DNA of 64,000 bases from Opitutia bacterium ISCC 52 (GTDB lineage Bacteria > Verrucomicrobiota > Verrucomicrobiia > Opitutales > UBA2995): contig CP076040.1 of the NCBI GenBank assembly GCA_014529675.2, positions 2,031,894 to 2,095,893 of the forward strand, in the 5' to 3' direction. Positions 1-8,867 of this stretch are shown piece after piece (position 1 is the stretch's first letter; each line of letters starts with the position of its first letter). A program made the position numbers and the translations under genes. The notes under the pieces are model-generated. The model saw only the letters and a program-made list of their open reading frames with translations. It was not told the origin of the DNA and made no database searches.

Positions 1-548
1 AGCTATCCGGGATCAATGCGGTGTTGTATTTCGCACCGCGAATTTTTGAACTGACGGGTCTTGAATCCAAAGCAGCATTACTTCAATCGGTCGGAATTGG
101 GATTACCAACTTGGTTTTTACCTTTGTAGGACTGTGGCTGATTGATCGGGCAGGTAGGAAGACTTTGCTGATTATTGGATCTTTCGGTTATATTCTATCT
201 TTAGGTCTTTGTGCTTGGGCGTTTGCGTCTGAAAACTTTGCCATCGTACCAGTCTGTATCTTTGCGTTCATTGCAGCTCATGCCGTTGGGCAAGGGGCAG
301 TCATTTGGGTGTTTATTGGAGAAATCTTTCCCAATAAGGACCGCGCTCAAGGACAAGCTCTTGGTAGCTCCACGCACTGGATCTTTGCGGCGCTGCTTAC
401 ATTATTCTTTCCCAAAATGGTGACTGCATTTTCTCCTTCCATCGTGTTTGGGTTCTTTGCATTTATGATGGTGCTGCAGTTGATCTGGGTAAAAGTTTGG
501 GTTCCGGAAACAAGAGGAGTTCCACTTGAGAAGATTGAAAAAAGCTAG
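1..548 (+). CDS. Sugar porter family MFS transporter, C-terminal part (5' truncated by window edge)
   Basis: The reading frame is open from base 3, so the gene begins before the window; the codon at 21 is internal. The visible 180 or so residues are mostly membrane segments. They begin with a sugar-porter-like motif (LSGINAVLYFAPRIFE) and include the loop signature DRAGRKTLL. They end with PETRG followed by VPLEKIE, the C-terminal hallmark of the sugar porter (SP) family. The likely role is H+- or Na+-coupled uptake of a monosaccharide across the inner membrane; the substrate cannot be told. An APH-fold kinase starts 45 bp downstream on the same strand and an enolase-like gene follows, so transport, phosphorylation and dehydration may be linked. 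Confidence 0.85.
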   Translation, partial: LSGINAVLYFAPRIFELTGLESKAALLQSVGIGITNLVFTFVGLWLIDRAGRKTLLIIGSFGYILSLGLCAWAFASENFAIVPVCIFAFIAAHAVGQGAVIWVFIGEIFPNKDRAQGQALGSSTHWIFAALLTLFFPKMVTAFSPSIVFGFFAFMMVLQLIWVKVWVPETRGVPLEKIEKS

Positions 549-593
549 CCTCTTAACGATCCTGTCTAAATCGTTTGTTTCAAGATTTCTTCA

Positions 594-1571
594 ATGAGTG
601 AATCGTTTATTGATCAGCTTCGAGCAGACGGATTGATAACAGGCAGCTCCGCCACTTTGGAGCCCATGAAGGGAGGCGTCTCTTCTGATATATACTTACT
701 CCGTGACGGAGAGCGATCAATGGTTGTAAAGCGTGCCTTGCCAAAACTGAAGGTTGAATCTGATTGGTTTGCAGATGTGACACGGAATGAAACCGAATGG
801 CGGTTCATGAAGCACGTTGCCAAAACGAACCCGTCTTCTGTGCCTGAAATCATTTCTACCGGAAAAGATTATTTTGCGATGGAGTATATGGGGGAGGAAT
901 TTGCTAATTGGAAAGTCTCCATGCTTTGTGGTCGTTTTTCTACCGAATGCGCAAGAATGGCAGGGGTATTTCTTAGTGACGTACATCGTCATTCGAGAGA
1001 GAATGATGCACTTGCTCAGGAGTTCGATAAGATGGACGCCTTCTGGCAGCTCAGGATTGAGCCTTATTTCATCGCGGCTAGTGAGCAGCATCCGGAATTG
1101 GATACCATATTCCTAGAAGAATCCGAGAGGTTAGGATCTGCCAATTTGGCTCTGGTTCATGGAGACTTCAGTCCGAAAAACATTCTTGTATCAAAGGATC
1201 GTATGGTAGTCCTGGATTGTGAAGTAGCCAATTACGGTGATCCAGCTTTTGATGTCGCGTTTTTGCTCTCTCATCTGTTTCTGAAAATACTGTATCATAG
1301 AAATTACTACAAAGAAATGCGATCTTCCGTAAATGCATTTCTTGAAGCCTATGGGGTCTTTAGCTTAGACTTTGAAGCTCGAGCAGGTCGACTGTTGTTA
1401 TTGTTGCTGATGGCACGAGTGGATGGGAAATCTCCTGTGGAATATTTAACCGCTGAGTCTTCCAAACTTTACCTCCGGTCATTCGTACGGCTTCAATTGA
1501 TACAGAATTCCAAAGGCCTGGGGGATATTCTCGAAGATTGGGAGTCTGGTATTAAAGCTCTCCGCGTTTAG
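594..1571 (+). CDS. APH-family small-molecule kinase (phosphotransferase)
   Basis: A 325-residue protein with the aminoglycoside phosphotransferase/choline kinase fold. A glycine-rich loop (MKGGVSSDIYL, about residues 25-35) and a VVK lysine near residue 46 fit the nucleotide site. HGDFSPKNIL at 189-198 is the catalytic H-x-D-x4-N loop, and VLDCE at 206-210 supplies the metal-binding Asp. APH-fold enzymes phosphorylate hydroxyls on many small molecules (aminoglycosides, choline, homoserine, methylthioribose), so the substrate is open. It sits between a sugar porter and a divergent enolase, with only 9 bp before the enolase ATG. That points to a metabolic kinase rather than antibiotic resistance. 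ATG start; no strong Shine-Dalgarno is visible, as for most genes here. Confidence 0.75.
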   Translation: MSESFIDQLRADGLITGSSATLEPMKGGVSSDIYLLRDGERSMVVKRALPKLKVESDWFADVTRNETEWRFMKHVAKTNPSSVPEIISTGKDYFAMEYMGEEFANWKVSMLCGRFSTECARMAGVFLSDVHRHSRENDALAQEFDKMDAFWQLRIEPYFIAASEQHPELDTIFLEESERLGSANLALVHGDFSPKNILVSKDRMVVLDCEVANYGDPAFDVAFLLSHLFLKILYHRNYYKEMRSSVNAFLEAYGVFSLDFEARAGRLLLLLLMARVDGKSPVEYLTAESSKLYLRSFVRLQLIQNSKGLGDILEDWESGIKALRV

Positions 1572-1580
1572 TAATTGTCT

Positions 1581-2858
1581 ATGAAAATTACTTCTCTGAA
1601 GGCTTTTCAGATTTATGATTCTCGTGGGTTTCCTACGGTAGAATGCCACTTAGAGTTGGCGGATGGGAGCTGTGGAGTCGGTATAGTTCCGTCTGGTGCT
1701 TCTACTGGGCAATTTGAAGCCTGGGAATTAAGGGATGGTGATGTGAATCATTTGCAGGGGAAATCAGTTTTAAAGGCGATTTCCAATATCGAGGATGAGA
1801 TAGCAGCCGGCATTAAGGGAATGGATGCTTTTAGCCAGGAGGAGGTTGATCAACGCATGATTCTGCTTGATGGAACTGCTAACAAAAGTCGACTGGGAGC
1901 CAACGCTATCCTGGGTGTCTCCATGGCAGTAGCGAATGCCGCAGCCAATTCTAGTGGGAAACCCTTATTTGACTACCTTGGAAAAGGTGAAGGAACTCTT
2001 CTTCCGCTTCCAGAAATTCAATTGATAGGTGGAGGCGCACATGCTGCATGGCGTACTGATATTCAAGATTTTCTTCTAATGGCGATCGGTGCAAAATCCT
2101 ATGCTGAAACGCTGGAAATGACATTCAATGTCTATCATACGGCTGGTCGCTTATTAAAAGAAAAGGGCAACTTGGCTGGGATAGCAGATGAAGGGGGTTA
2201 CTGGCCCAGTTTTTCTTCTCATGAAGAAATCTTTTCATTCGTGATAGAAGCCATTGCTGCAGCTGGTTATGAGCCAGGAGTAGATTTAGCTATCTCTTTG
2301 GATGTGGCTGCGAGTGATTTATATAATGAGAAAGCAGGAGTGTATCGTTTGCCGTTGGACAAAGCGGAATATTCGCCCGATGAGTTTATCACTCTACAAA
2401 TAGGTTGGTGTGACCGCTTTCCAGTAGTCTCTATTGAAGATCCTCTAGCGGACACTGATTGGAAAGCTTGGAAACGATACAATGAAACCTTGGGGAACCG
2501 TCTCCAGATTATCGGGGATGATTTATTTACGACGAATACCGGCCGTATCCAGAAAGGAATACAGCAGGGGGTGGCTAATTCGGTTTTGATCAAACTTAAC
2601 CAAATCGGGACCGTTTCTGAAACGATTGAAGCTATTCGACAGACTCAGGCAGCGGGTTGGAATCCGGTTGTGAGTGCACGCTCGGGAGAAACTGAGGACG
2701 CTTTTATTAGTCACCTCGCTGTGGCTACCAATGCTGGGCAGTTGAAAGTGGGATCATTTGCCCGTAGCGAGCGTATGGTCAAATGGAACGAGGTTTTGCG
2801 CATTGAACATCAACTGGGCGAAAGAGCAGAGTTTAAAGGCGGTTCAATATTACAATAA
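1581..2858 (+). CDS. Enolase-family protein, divergent paralog
   Basis: A 425-residue protein of enolase length, alignable end to end: SGASTG loop at 38-43, LGANAILGVS near 105-114, metal ligands D241, E286 and D313, catalytic lysines K338 and K389, and E204 in DEGG. Enolase interconverts 2-phosphoglycerate and phosphoenolpyruvate in glycolysis. Several usually fixed positions differ: DIQEF is DIQDF (D163), the substrate histidine in VVSHRSGETED is alanine (A366), and the stretch after the GGxH histidine is AAWR rather than DNN. It may therefore dehydrate a different phosphorylated acid. Placement behind a sugar porter and an APH-fold kinase supports a specialised role. The ATG at 1581 is preferred to the in-frame TTG at 1575 because it starts the conserved MKITSLKAF. 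If this is the only enolase in the genome it would have to be eno. Confidence 0.8.
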   Translation: MKITSLKAFQIYDSRGFPTVECHLELADGSCGVGIVPSGASTGQFEAWELRDGDVNHLQGKSVLKAISNIEDEIAAGIKGMDAFSQEEVDQRMILLDGTANKSRLGANAILGVSMAVANAAANSSGKPLFDYLGKGEGTLLPLPEIQLIGGGAHAAWRTDIQDFLLMAIGAKSYAETLEMTFNVYHTAGRLLKEKGNLAGIADEGGYWPSFSSHEEIFSFVIEAIAAAGYEPGVDLAISLDVAASDLYNEKAGVYRLPLDKAEYSPDEFITLQIGWCDRFPVVSIEDPLADTDWKAWKRYNETLGNRLQIIGDDLFTTNTGRIQKGIQQGVANSVLIKLNQIGTVSETIEAIRQTQAAGWNPVVSARSGETEDAFISHLAVATNAGQLKVGSFARSERMVKWNEVLRIEHQLGERAEFKGGSILQ

Positions 2859-2933
2859 AATAGTAGTAACTCCGAATGGGGATTGAAGATTCCGCTCGTC
2901 ATAGGAGCCGACTAGTTGATAGGTGTGATTTTA

Positions 2934-4286
2934 ATGAAGTGCTCTGTTTTATTTCTCATCCTGTTGTTAAGTTCATTCTCTGCGGGCTGCAAAAAGCAAA
3001 CTGAATCTATAGCCCATAATTGGCCTCAGTTTCGGGGACCCGGAGCCGGTGGCCTCGACACCACGCTTCCTACGCCAGCAAGCTGGGATGTTGAAACTGG
3101 TGAAAATGTATTATTCCGAACGCCGATTCCGGGCCTCGCTCATTCGGCTCCGATTATTTGGGGCGATCGTGTGTATCTGACAACAGCAGTAGGGCCAGGC
3201 GAGGCGGAACTGAAGATCGGGCTTTATGGGGCCATTGAAGCAGCCGAAGATCAAGGGCACCATGAATGGCGACTGTTGTCGTTGGATCGTCAATCGGGTG
3301 AAGTGATTTTTGACAAACTGGCTCACGATGGAATTCCCCAAAGTCTACGCCACACAAAAGGAACCCATTGCAATTCAACACCTGCTACTAATGGTGACTA
3401 CATCGTAGCCTATCTGGGGTCAGAAGGACTGTTCTGTTTCGATATGGACGGAGAATTGGTTTGGAAGAAAGACCTTGGGAATATGGATGCGGGTTACTTT
3501 AAGGTGAAGACGGCCCAATGGGGTTTTGCTAGCTCGCCCGTAATTCATGATGGCAAGGTGATTGTTCAATGTGACGTTCAGGAAGATGCATTTTTGGCGG
3601 TCTTTGACATTGAGAATGGTGAAGAGTTGTGGCGCACAGCTCGGAGTGATGTACCCACTTGGAGCACCCCTGCTGTAGTGGATGTTTCGGGTAAGACCCA
3701 GATTCTGGTGAATGGTTGGCATCACATAGGCGCTTATGATTTCAAAACAGGTGAAGAGATCTGGAAACTGGATGGAGGAGGGGATATACCCGTTCCGACA
3801 CCCATCCTTGGAGAGGGCATGGCCTACTTCACTAGTGCTCACGGAATCTATCGCCCTATGCGCGGTATCCGATATTCTGCTACGGGAGACATAACGCCTC
3901 CCGATATACAAGAAACAAACGATGCGATCGCCTGGGTACATCATCGGCGTGGAAACTACATGCAGACTCCCATCCTGATTGGTGAGAGGCTCTTCGGTTG
4001 CGATGATCGAGGGACGCTTACCTGTTTTAACGCGCAGGACGGAGCCATCCTTTTTAGTGAGCGCCTGAAAGGAAATGGATTTACTGCTTCACCGGTTTCG
4101 GATGGCATTCACCTCTACGTTACAAGTGAATTTGGAAAAATCTGGGTGGTGAAAGTAGGGGATGCATATGAGGAAGTCGGGATTTATGAGTTAGGTGACA
4201 ATTGCCTGGCTACTCCAGCGATCTCTAATGGAACCTTGTATTTCCGCACTCAGAGCTCTCTGCTGGCAATTGCTGAAAATGGGTAA
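2934..4286 (+). CDS. PQQ-binding-like beta-propeller lipoprotein
   Basis: About 450 residues. An N-terminal signal ends in a lipobox (FSAGC), so the mature protein should be a lipoprotein. The body carries repeated beta-propeller blades of the PQQ-like/outer membrane assembly type, seen as recurring tryptophan/glycine strands such as NGEELWR, TGEEIWKLDGG and GTLTCFNAQDGA, and begins with the NWPQFRGPGAGG entry motif common in planctomycete and verrucomicrobial proteins. No catalytic residue set is recognisable; such proteins are usually uncharacterised periplasmic or surface proteins. The ATG at 2934 is chosen over a TTG 18 bp upstream because it gives a compact signal peptide. Its stop codon overlaps the next gene's start (TAATG), so the two are translationally coupled. 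Confidence 0.75.
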   Translation: MKCSVLFLILLLSSFSAGCKKQTESIAHNWPQFRGPGAGGLDTTLPTPASWDVETGENVLFRTPIPGLAHSAPIIWGDRVYLTTAVGPGEAELKIGLYGAIEAAEDQGHHEWRLLSLDRQSGEVIFDKLAHDGIPQSLRHTKGTHCNSTPATNGDYIVAYLGSEGLFCFDMDGELVWKKDLGNMDAGYFKVKTAQWGFASSPVIHDGKVIVQCDVQEDAFLAVFDIENGEELWRTARSDVPTWSTPAVVDVSGKTQILVNGWHHIGAYDFKTGEEIWKLDGGGDIPVPTPILGEGMAYFTSAHGIYRPMRGIRYSATGDITPPDIQETNDAIAWVHHRRGNYMQTPILIGERLFGCDDRGTLTCFNAQDGAILFSERLKGNGFTASPVSDGIHLYVTSEFGKIWVVKVGDAYEEVGIYELGDNCLATPAISNGTLYFRTQSSLLAIAENG

Positions 4287-5569
4287 TGCTTGAAGCATCC
4301 GATTCTCCAGGGGAATTCTCATTTTGGCGGCGATTCTCCATTATGGTCGCACTCGTGATATCGGGTGAATTGATCTTTATCTTACCGTTTGTCCTCGTCC
4401 GTATTTTTCGCCCAACCTACTTGGACGTGTTTGGATTGACGAATGCGGAACTAGGTACGGCTTTCTCTTTATTAGGTATTGTGGCGATGATTGCCTATGT
4501 ACCGGGGGGAATCATTGCCGATCGTTTTACGGCACGCCGGCTTATGTCTCTTGCTCTCGTTATTACCGCGTCAGGTGGATTATACTTAAGAACGATTCCC
4601 GGTATAGTGGAGCTACGAATTCTTTATACGTTTTGGGGAGTCTCGACGATGCTCTTATTTTGGGCTGCCATGCTTCGTGCTACTCGGGAGTGTGGAGGTC
4701 GTAGCAGTCAGGGGCGCGCTTTTGGTTTTCTTGATGGAGGCCGTGGGCTCACCGCTGCCAGCTTTGCCAGCGGATCGGTGATTATTTTTTCACTGTTGCT
4801 TCCTTCCGATGCCGGACTGGCGACTTTGAAAGAGCGTACGGCTGCCTTAAAGCAGATCATTACGATATTCACCCTTATGGTATTTCTGGCCGCACTACTG
4901 GTATGGATTCTGGTTCCCGATCGCATTGCGAGTGATGTCAATAAATCAAGCAATCGATTGAGTCTGGAAGGCATACGCAAGATCCTGCCAATGCCAACCT
5001 TGTGGTTGCTCTCATTGATCGTTGTGAGTGCTTATGTGGGCATGAAAAGCGTGGCCTTCTTTTCTCAATACGCCAGCGATGTGTTTGGCTACGACGACGT
5101 AGCCGCGGCCCATTTGGGAACGGTCTCATTTTGGGTTCGTCCCTTTGCGGCCATCGGTGCTGGATTCATGGGTGATCGGTTTGGAAACTCACGTATGATT
5201 GTATTGAGTTTTCTGGTGGTAATATTGGGTGGCCTTATTTTTGCTTCTAACATCCTCGAGGCTGGAATCTACTGGACGATAGTCGGAACGGTGGTTTTCA
5301 CCAACATCGGGATATATGCCTTGCGGGGGATTTACTTTTCACTCTTCCAAGAGGCCAGAATGCCGATGGTATATACGGGCAGCGCCATTGGACTTATTTC
5401 TGTGATTGGGTATTCACCGGATATATTTTCTGCCTATGTGTTTGGTCTTCTAATTGATAGTTCCCCGGGTGCCTTAGGGTATCAATATGTGTTTGGATTG
5501 GTGGCTGTCTTTGCTCTCATAGGTCTGGTGGCCACTGTTTACTTCCAGAGACTCGTTAAGAGCAAGTAG
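4286..5569 (+). CDS. MFS transporter
   Basis: A 427-residue integral membrane protein with about 12 hydrophobic helices split by a central hydrophilic loop near residues 210-230. The motif GIIADRFTARRL after helix 3 matches the MFS loop 2-3 signature (G-x3-D-R-x-x-R-R), and a related copy, GFMGDRFGNSRM, occurs in the second half. The substrate cannot be read from sequence. The start codon overlaps the stop of the PQQ-propeller lipoprotein gene, so the pair is almost certainly co-expressed. The kinase/enolase genes lie upstream on the same strand with a 75 bp gap before the lipoprotein. No terminator is obvious in the 177 bp downstream. Confidence 0.8.
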   Translation: MLEASDSPGEFSFWRRFSIMVALVISGELIFILPFVLVRIFRPTYLDVFGLTNAELGTAFSLLGIVAMIAYVPGGIIADRFTARRLMSLALVITASGGLYLRTIPGIVELRILYTFWGVSTMLLFWAAMLRATRECGGRSSQGRAFGFLDGGRGLTAASFASGSVIIFSLLLPSDAGLATLKERTAALKQIITIFTLMVFLAALLVWILVPDRIASDVNKSSNRLSLEGIRKILPMPTLWLLSLIVVSAYVGMKSVAFFSQYASDVFGYDDVAAAHLGTVSFWVRPFAAIGAGFMGDRFGNSRMIVLSFLVVILGGLIFASNILEAGIYWTIVGTVVFTNIGIYALRGIYFSLFQEARMPMVYTGSAIGLISVIGYSPDIFSAYVFGLLIDSSPGALGYQYVFGLVAVFALIGLVATVYFQRLVKSK

Positions 5570-5649
5570 GAGAGGGTGTTGAGCTAATTATTAAGAACTT
5601 GTTTATTTAAATACTTCTTAACCTGCCTGTTACAGGGTGAATGTTCGGG

Positions 5650-5666
5650 GCATCATTTAATGATGC
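5650..5666. repeat. Perfect inverted repeat upstream of the amidohydrolase pair
   Basis: GCATCAT, a 3-base spacer and ATGATGC form a perfect 7-bp inverted repeat about 80 bp before the first amidohydrolase ATG. There is no T-tract, so it is not an intrinsic terminator. An operator for a dimeric regulator is possible, but no regulator gene lies next to it. The rest of the 177 bp gap is AT-rich with no recognised motif. Confidence 0.35.
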
Positions 5667-5746
5667 GTAGAATAATGATCGTCGAATAATCAAATAAAGA
5701 TTCGAGTTGCTCCCTCCGAGTTATCTGAGCAGGGTACGTATTCAGA

Positions 5747-7078
5747 ATGTTTAGACGAATCTCCCTTCCTGCGCCCCTCATTTCAACCTGCATTGTTTTC
5801 ATTGCTTTCAGCTTCAATATCCTGGCTGCTCAAGCATCCATTCATGCTTATGTTGGGGCGAAACTGTATCCCATTTCATCAGATCCTATTGAGCAGGGTG
5901 TCTTGCTTGTGAAAGATGGACATATACTCGCCGTAGGAACTACGGATGAGATTACCATACCAGATGATGCGGTGATTACGGACGTATCCGGCAAGGTCAT
6001 AATGCCTGGCCTGGTTTGCACTCACAGTCATATTGGTCAGGTGAGCGGGGCAGACGCATCCGGTCCCATTCAACCTGAAGTTCGTGCTTATGATTCCATC
6101 AATGTACGGGATTCGCGAATCGAGAAAGCACGAGCTGGAGGAATTACAACCGCCAATATTATGCCTGGTTCCGGGCATCTTCTCAGCGGTCAAACGATTT
6201 ATCTCAAATTGCGAGACGGCAATTCTGTTGATGATTTAGTGATTCGCACTGTGGACGGTACCATTGCAGGTGGAATCAAAATGGCGAATGGCACCAATCC
6301 AAGAAAAGGTGCACCCTTTCCTGGGACCCGCGCAAAGTCTGCCGCACTTGTTCGGGAACAGTATATTAAGGCTCAAGAATATCAGAAGAAACTCCAAGCT
6401 GCTGCGGATGATCCTGAGAAAGATCCTCCAGAAAGAGATTTAGGATTGGAGGCCTTGGTGGAGGTGCTCGAAGGCAAGCGAGTCGTGCACCATCATACAC
6501 ATCGGCATGATGACATTTTGACGGTGCTTCGATTAAAGGAAGAGTTTGGTTTTCGTTTGGTGCTGCAGCATGTCAGTGAGGCCTGGAAGGTGGCGGATGA
6601 AATTGCCGCTGCTGATGTTCCTTGTTCGATCATTTATTTAGACAGTCCGGGAGGAAAACTGGAGGCCAGGGATATTGATTGGCGGAACGGAGCTGAACTC
6701 GAAAAGCGCGGAGTGGTTACGGGGTTTCATACAGATGATGGCGTTACGGATTCTCGTTGGTTCTTAAGGTCAGCAGGGTTTGCCGTGCGAGCCGGCATGT
6801 CAGAAAGCGGTGCCCTCTATGGCATGACAATGGCTGGAGCGCTTATGCTGGATTTGGATGATCGCATTGGGTCGCTTACGTCAGGAAAAGATGCAGACTT
6901 TATTGTCCTCAACGGAAATCCCCTAAGTGTTTACACGCGTATCGAGCAAACCTGGGTCGAAGGTGAGAAAGTCTTTGATCTATCAGATCCACAAGATCGA
7001 CTCTGGGCTAACGGAGGTTACGGAGCGGGTACCCCTAGAACCTTGCAGCTTTGCTGTTATCAGCACTTGGAGAACTAA
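5747..7078 (+). CDS. Secreted amidohydrolase family protein (first of tandem pair)
   Basis: A 443-residue protein with an N-terminal signal peptide (hydrophobic to about residue 30, ending AAQA), so periplasmic or exported. It has the composite beta-domain/TIM barrel of imidazolonepropionase-like amidohydrolases. The metal-binding H-x-H is H93-S-H95 after VMPGLV, further histidines occur at HHHTHRH (248-254) and LQH (275), and the catalytic aspartate region is HTDDG at 328-332. The C-terminus carries GSLTSGKDADFIVLNGNPL, typical of the family. The substrate is unknown; relatives hydrolyse cyclic amides, dipeptides or purine-type rings. The paralog starts 4 bp after the stop codon, so the two form an operon and may act as a heteromer. 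Confidence 0.82.
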   Translation: MFRRISLPAPLISTCIVFIAFSFNILAAQASIHAYVGAKLYPISSDPIEQGVLLVKDGHILAVGTTDEITIPDDAVITDVSGKVIMPGLVCTHSHIGQVSGADASGPIQPEVRAYDSINVRDSRIEKARAGGITTANIMPGSGHLLSGQTIYLKLRDGNSVDDLVIRTVDGTIAGGIKMANGTNPRKGAPFPGTRAKSAALVREQYIKAQEYQKKLQAAADDPEKDPPERDLGLEALVEVLEGKRVVHHHTHRHDDILTVLRLKEEFGFRLVLQHVSEAWKVADEIAAADVPCSIIYLDSPGGKLEARDIDWRNGAELEKRGVVTGFHTDDGVTDSRWFLRSAGFAVRAGMSESGALYGMTMAGALMLDLDDRIGSLTSGKDADFIVLNGNPLSVYTRIEQTWVEGEKVFDLSDPQDRLWANGGYGAGTPRTLQLCCYQHLEN

Positions 7079-7081
7079 GAG

Positions 7082-8305
7082 ATGAAGTCTAAAAACACAT
7101 TTATTTGTATTCTAGTCACCTTCTACTGCATTGCGGGTTCGTTATCAGCCAACCTGGCGGTGAAGGGAGAAACTGTTTATACCATGGCAGATGAGGTGAT
7201 CAAAGCAGGTGTTGTTTTGATTGAGGATGGCAAGATATCCCAGATAGGTAGCGCAGATGAGGTAAATATTCCAGATGGTTGGAACACGCTTTCAGCTGCT
7301 GTAGTAACCCCTGGACTCGTAGACGCTCATACCACTGTGGGGCTTTCTGGGATGCTCAATCAGGCTCATGATCAGGAGCAGGTTGAAAAGTCAGCTCCCA
7401 TGCAACCGGAACTCCGTGCCATAGATGCTTACAATGCTCGAGATGAATTGGTCGATTGGGTTAGGAATCTCGCGGTTACAACGGTTCACACGGGCCACGG
7501 CCCTGGATCCCTCATTTCAGGTCAGACGATGATTCTAAAAACGGATCAGAAAGCCATAGGTGACGACGTAATGGTTCCCTTTGCCATGGTAACTGGATCA
7601 TTGGGAACAGGTGGTATTAACCGTGAAGCCAAGAAGTCGCCAGGGACACGAGCAAAGGCCATTGCGCTGTTGCGAACCGAATTAATCAAAGCCGACGAAT
7701 ACCAGGCTAAATTAGAAACGGCGGAAGAGGGAAAAGAACCATCGCGGAATCTTAGGCTGGAAGCACTCGTTGATGTTTTGCAGGGAAAGAACCCTTTGCT
7801 TCTAACAGCACATCGGCACCAGGATATTGGCGCGGCGTTACGTTTAGCTGAGGAGTTTGGCTTTAAGCTGATTTTGGATGGTGCCAGTGAAGCGCATCTG
7901 ATGTTGGAAGCCATCAAGAAGGCCGATGTGTCTGTAATCGTTCATCCCACCATGATGCGTGCTGGGGGAGATGGAGAGAATATGACTTTAGAGATGGCTG
8001 CAATTCTTGAAAGAGAGGGTATTCCTTTCGCCATACAAAGTGGATTTGAATCTTACGTTCCGAAGACCCGTGTGGTTCTATTTGAAGCAGGAATGGCTGC
8101 CGCTTATGGCCTACCATTTGAAGCTGCACTGAGCTCTATCACCATAGATGCTGCCCGAATATTGGGTGTGGACGACCGGGTCGGCTCACTTGAGGTCGGA
8201 AAGGATGCAGATTTGGCTCTGTTTGATGGGGACCCGTTTGAATACGTGACTCATTGCACCGCAGTAATTATCAATGGGAAAGTTGTCAGCGAAACGTCCC
8301 GATAA
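7082..8305 (+). CDS. Secreted amidohydrolase-like protein, probable inactive paralog
   Basis: A 407-residue paralog of the preceding gene, with signal peptide (about residues 1-23), a matching central region with the same PGTRAKA and QAKL segments, and the C-terminal GSLEVGKDADLALFDGDPF motif. Metal-site positions are altered: the H-x-H after TPGLVDA is H83-T-T85, the histidine matching H275 of the first protein is glycine (G267), and the HTDDG segment is replaced by QSGFE (319-323), removing the expected Asp. Only AHRH at 243-246 remains. The protein therefore probably cannot bind a normal binuclear metal centre. The reading frame is intact and spaced only 4 bp from its partner, which argues for a retained structural or regulatory role rather than decay. 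Confidence 0.78.
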   Translation: MKSKNTFICILVTFYCIAGSLSANLAVKGETVYTMADEVIKAGVVLIEDGKISQIGSADEVNIPDGWNTLSAAVVTPGLVDAHTTVGLSGMLNQAHDQEQVEKSAPMQPELRAIDAYNARDELVDWVRNLAVTTVHTGHGPGSLISGQTMILKTDQKAIGDDVMVPFAMVTGSLGTGGINREAKKSPGTRAKAIALLRTELIKADEYQAKLETAEEGKEPSRNLRLEALVDVLQGKNPLLLTAHRHQDIGAALRLAEEFGFKLILDGASEAHLMLEAIKKADVSVIVHPTMMRAGGDGENMTLEMAAILEREGIPFAIQSGFESYVPKTRVVLFEAGMAAAYGLPFEAALSSITIDAARILGVDDRVGSLEVGKDADLALFDGDPFEYVTHCTAVIINGKVVSETSR

Positions 8306-8373
8306 AGGCTCATTTAATTGATTCATCCTGGATCTCGTCCTCGCAGTTTCAGCTAGGCTAAGAAAAGCGAAAG

Positions 8374-8444
8374 TTTTTACTTGCTGAGAATCACTCCATT
8401 CCCAAGTTCCGATTCTTTGACCACCGGAGAGATGGCAGAGTGGC
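8374..8444 (+). repeat. Upstream partial copy of the tRNA-Ser locus (150 bp offset direct repeat)
   Basis: Bases 8374-8444 match 8524-8594 at an exact 150-base offset, with scattered substitutions in the first half and near identity from 8406 onward. The copied part covers the upstream flank plus the first 19 bases of tRNA-Ser (GGAGAGATGGCAGAGTGG), then diverges. The copy has no anticodon, variable or T arm, so it is a relic and not a second tRNA gene. The rest of the 8306-8575 gap holds only the inserted palindromic segment listed separately. Confidence 0.85.
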
Positions 8445-8475
8445 CGTTCCGAGGAGCGAAGTGACGACACAAGCG
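8443..8475. repeat. GC-richer segment between the tRNA-Ser copies, resembling an element at 48.2 kb
   Basis: The segment begins GCCGTTCCGAGGAGCGAAG and replaces the expected tRNA sequence right after the relic 5' fragment. It resembles 48201-48228 (GCCGTACCGAGGCGAAGCC...) with a few substitutions and gaps. Both lie in intergenic sequence next to disturbed regions. It may be a REP-like or other interspersed element. The similarity is short and was found by eye, so confidence is low. Confidence 0.35.
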
Positions 8476-8575
8476 AAGCGACCATGCGAAAATGAGACCT
8501 TCTGCCTCAATAAAAATTATGACATTTTACTTGCCGAGAATCGGTCTACTCCTAATTTCCGATTCTTTGACCACC

Positions 8576-8664
<89 letters not shown>

Positions 8665-8673
8665 TTTTAAGAG

Positions 8674-8696
8674 ACCTGTGTCTACACAGGTTTTTT
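8674..8696 (+). terminator. Intrinsic terminator after tRNA-Ser
   Basis: A 7-bp stem ACCTGTG/CACAGGT with a 4-base loop is followed by a run of six T residues. It sits 11 bases downstream of the tRNA-Ser CCA end. Confidence 0.9.
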
Positions 8697-8867
8697 AATG
8701 TACAGTAATCTAATGTGTTTCCCGGGATGAGAACCCCGGGGTTGTTTTCTTGTGGTCATGTCGCTCTTCGTGCCCGGTAGTTCACGAGCAAAGGGAGTAC
8801 CAAGGGTTAATCCGACAGCAAAGCGAAAACAGCCAGCCATCCCTCCGTCACAGCGCTTTTATTAAGC

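Noticed and set aside
594..1571. Aminoglycoside resistance phosphotransferase
   Set aside because: Only the fold is shared; the genetic context is sugar transport and an enolase homolog.
8374..8444. A second tRNA-Ser gene upstream of the real one
   Set aside because: Only the first 19 tRNA bases are present; anticodon, variable and T arms are missing.
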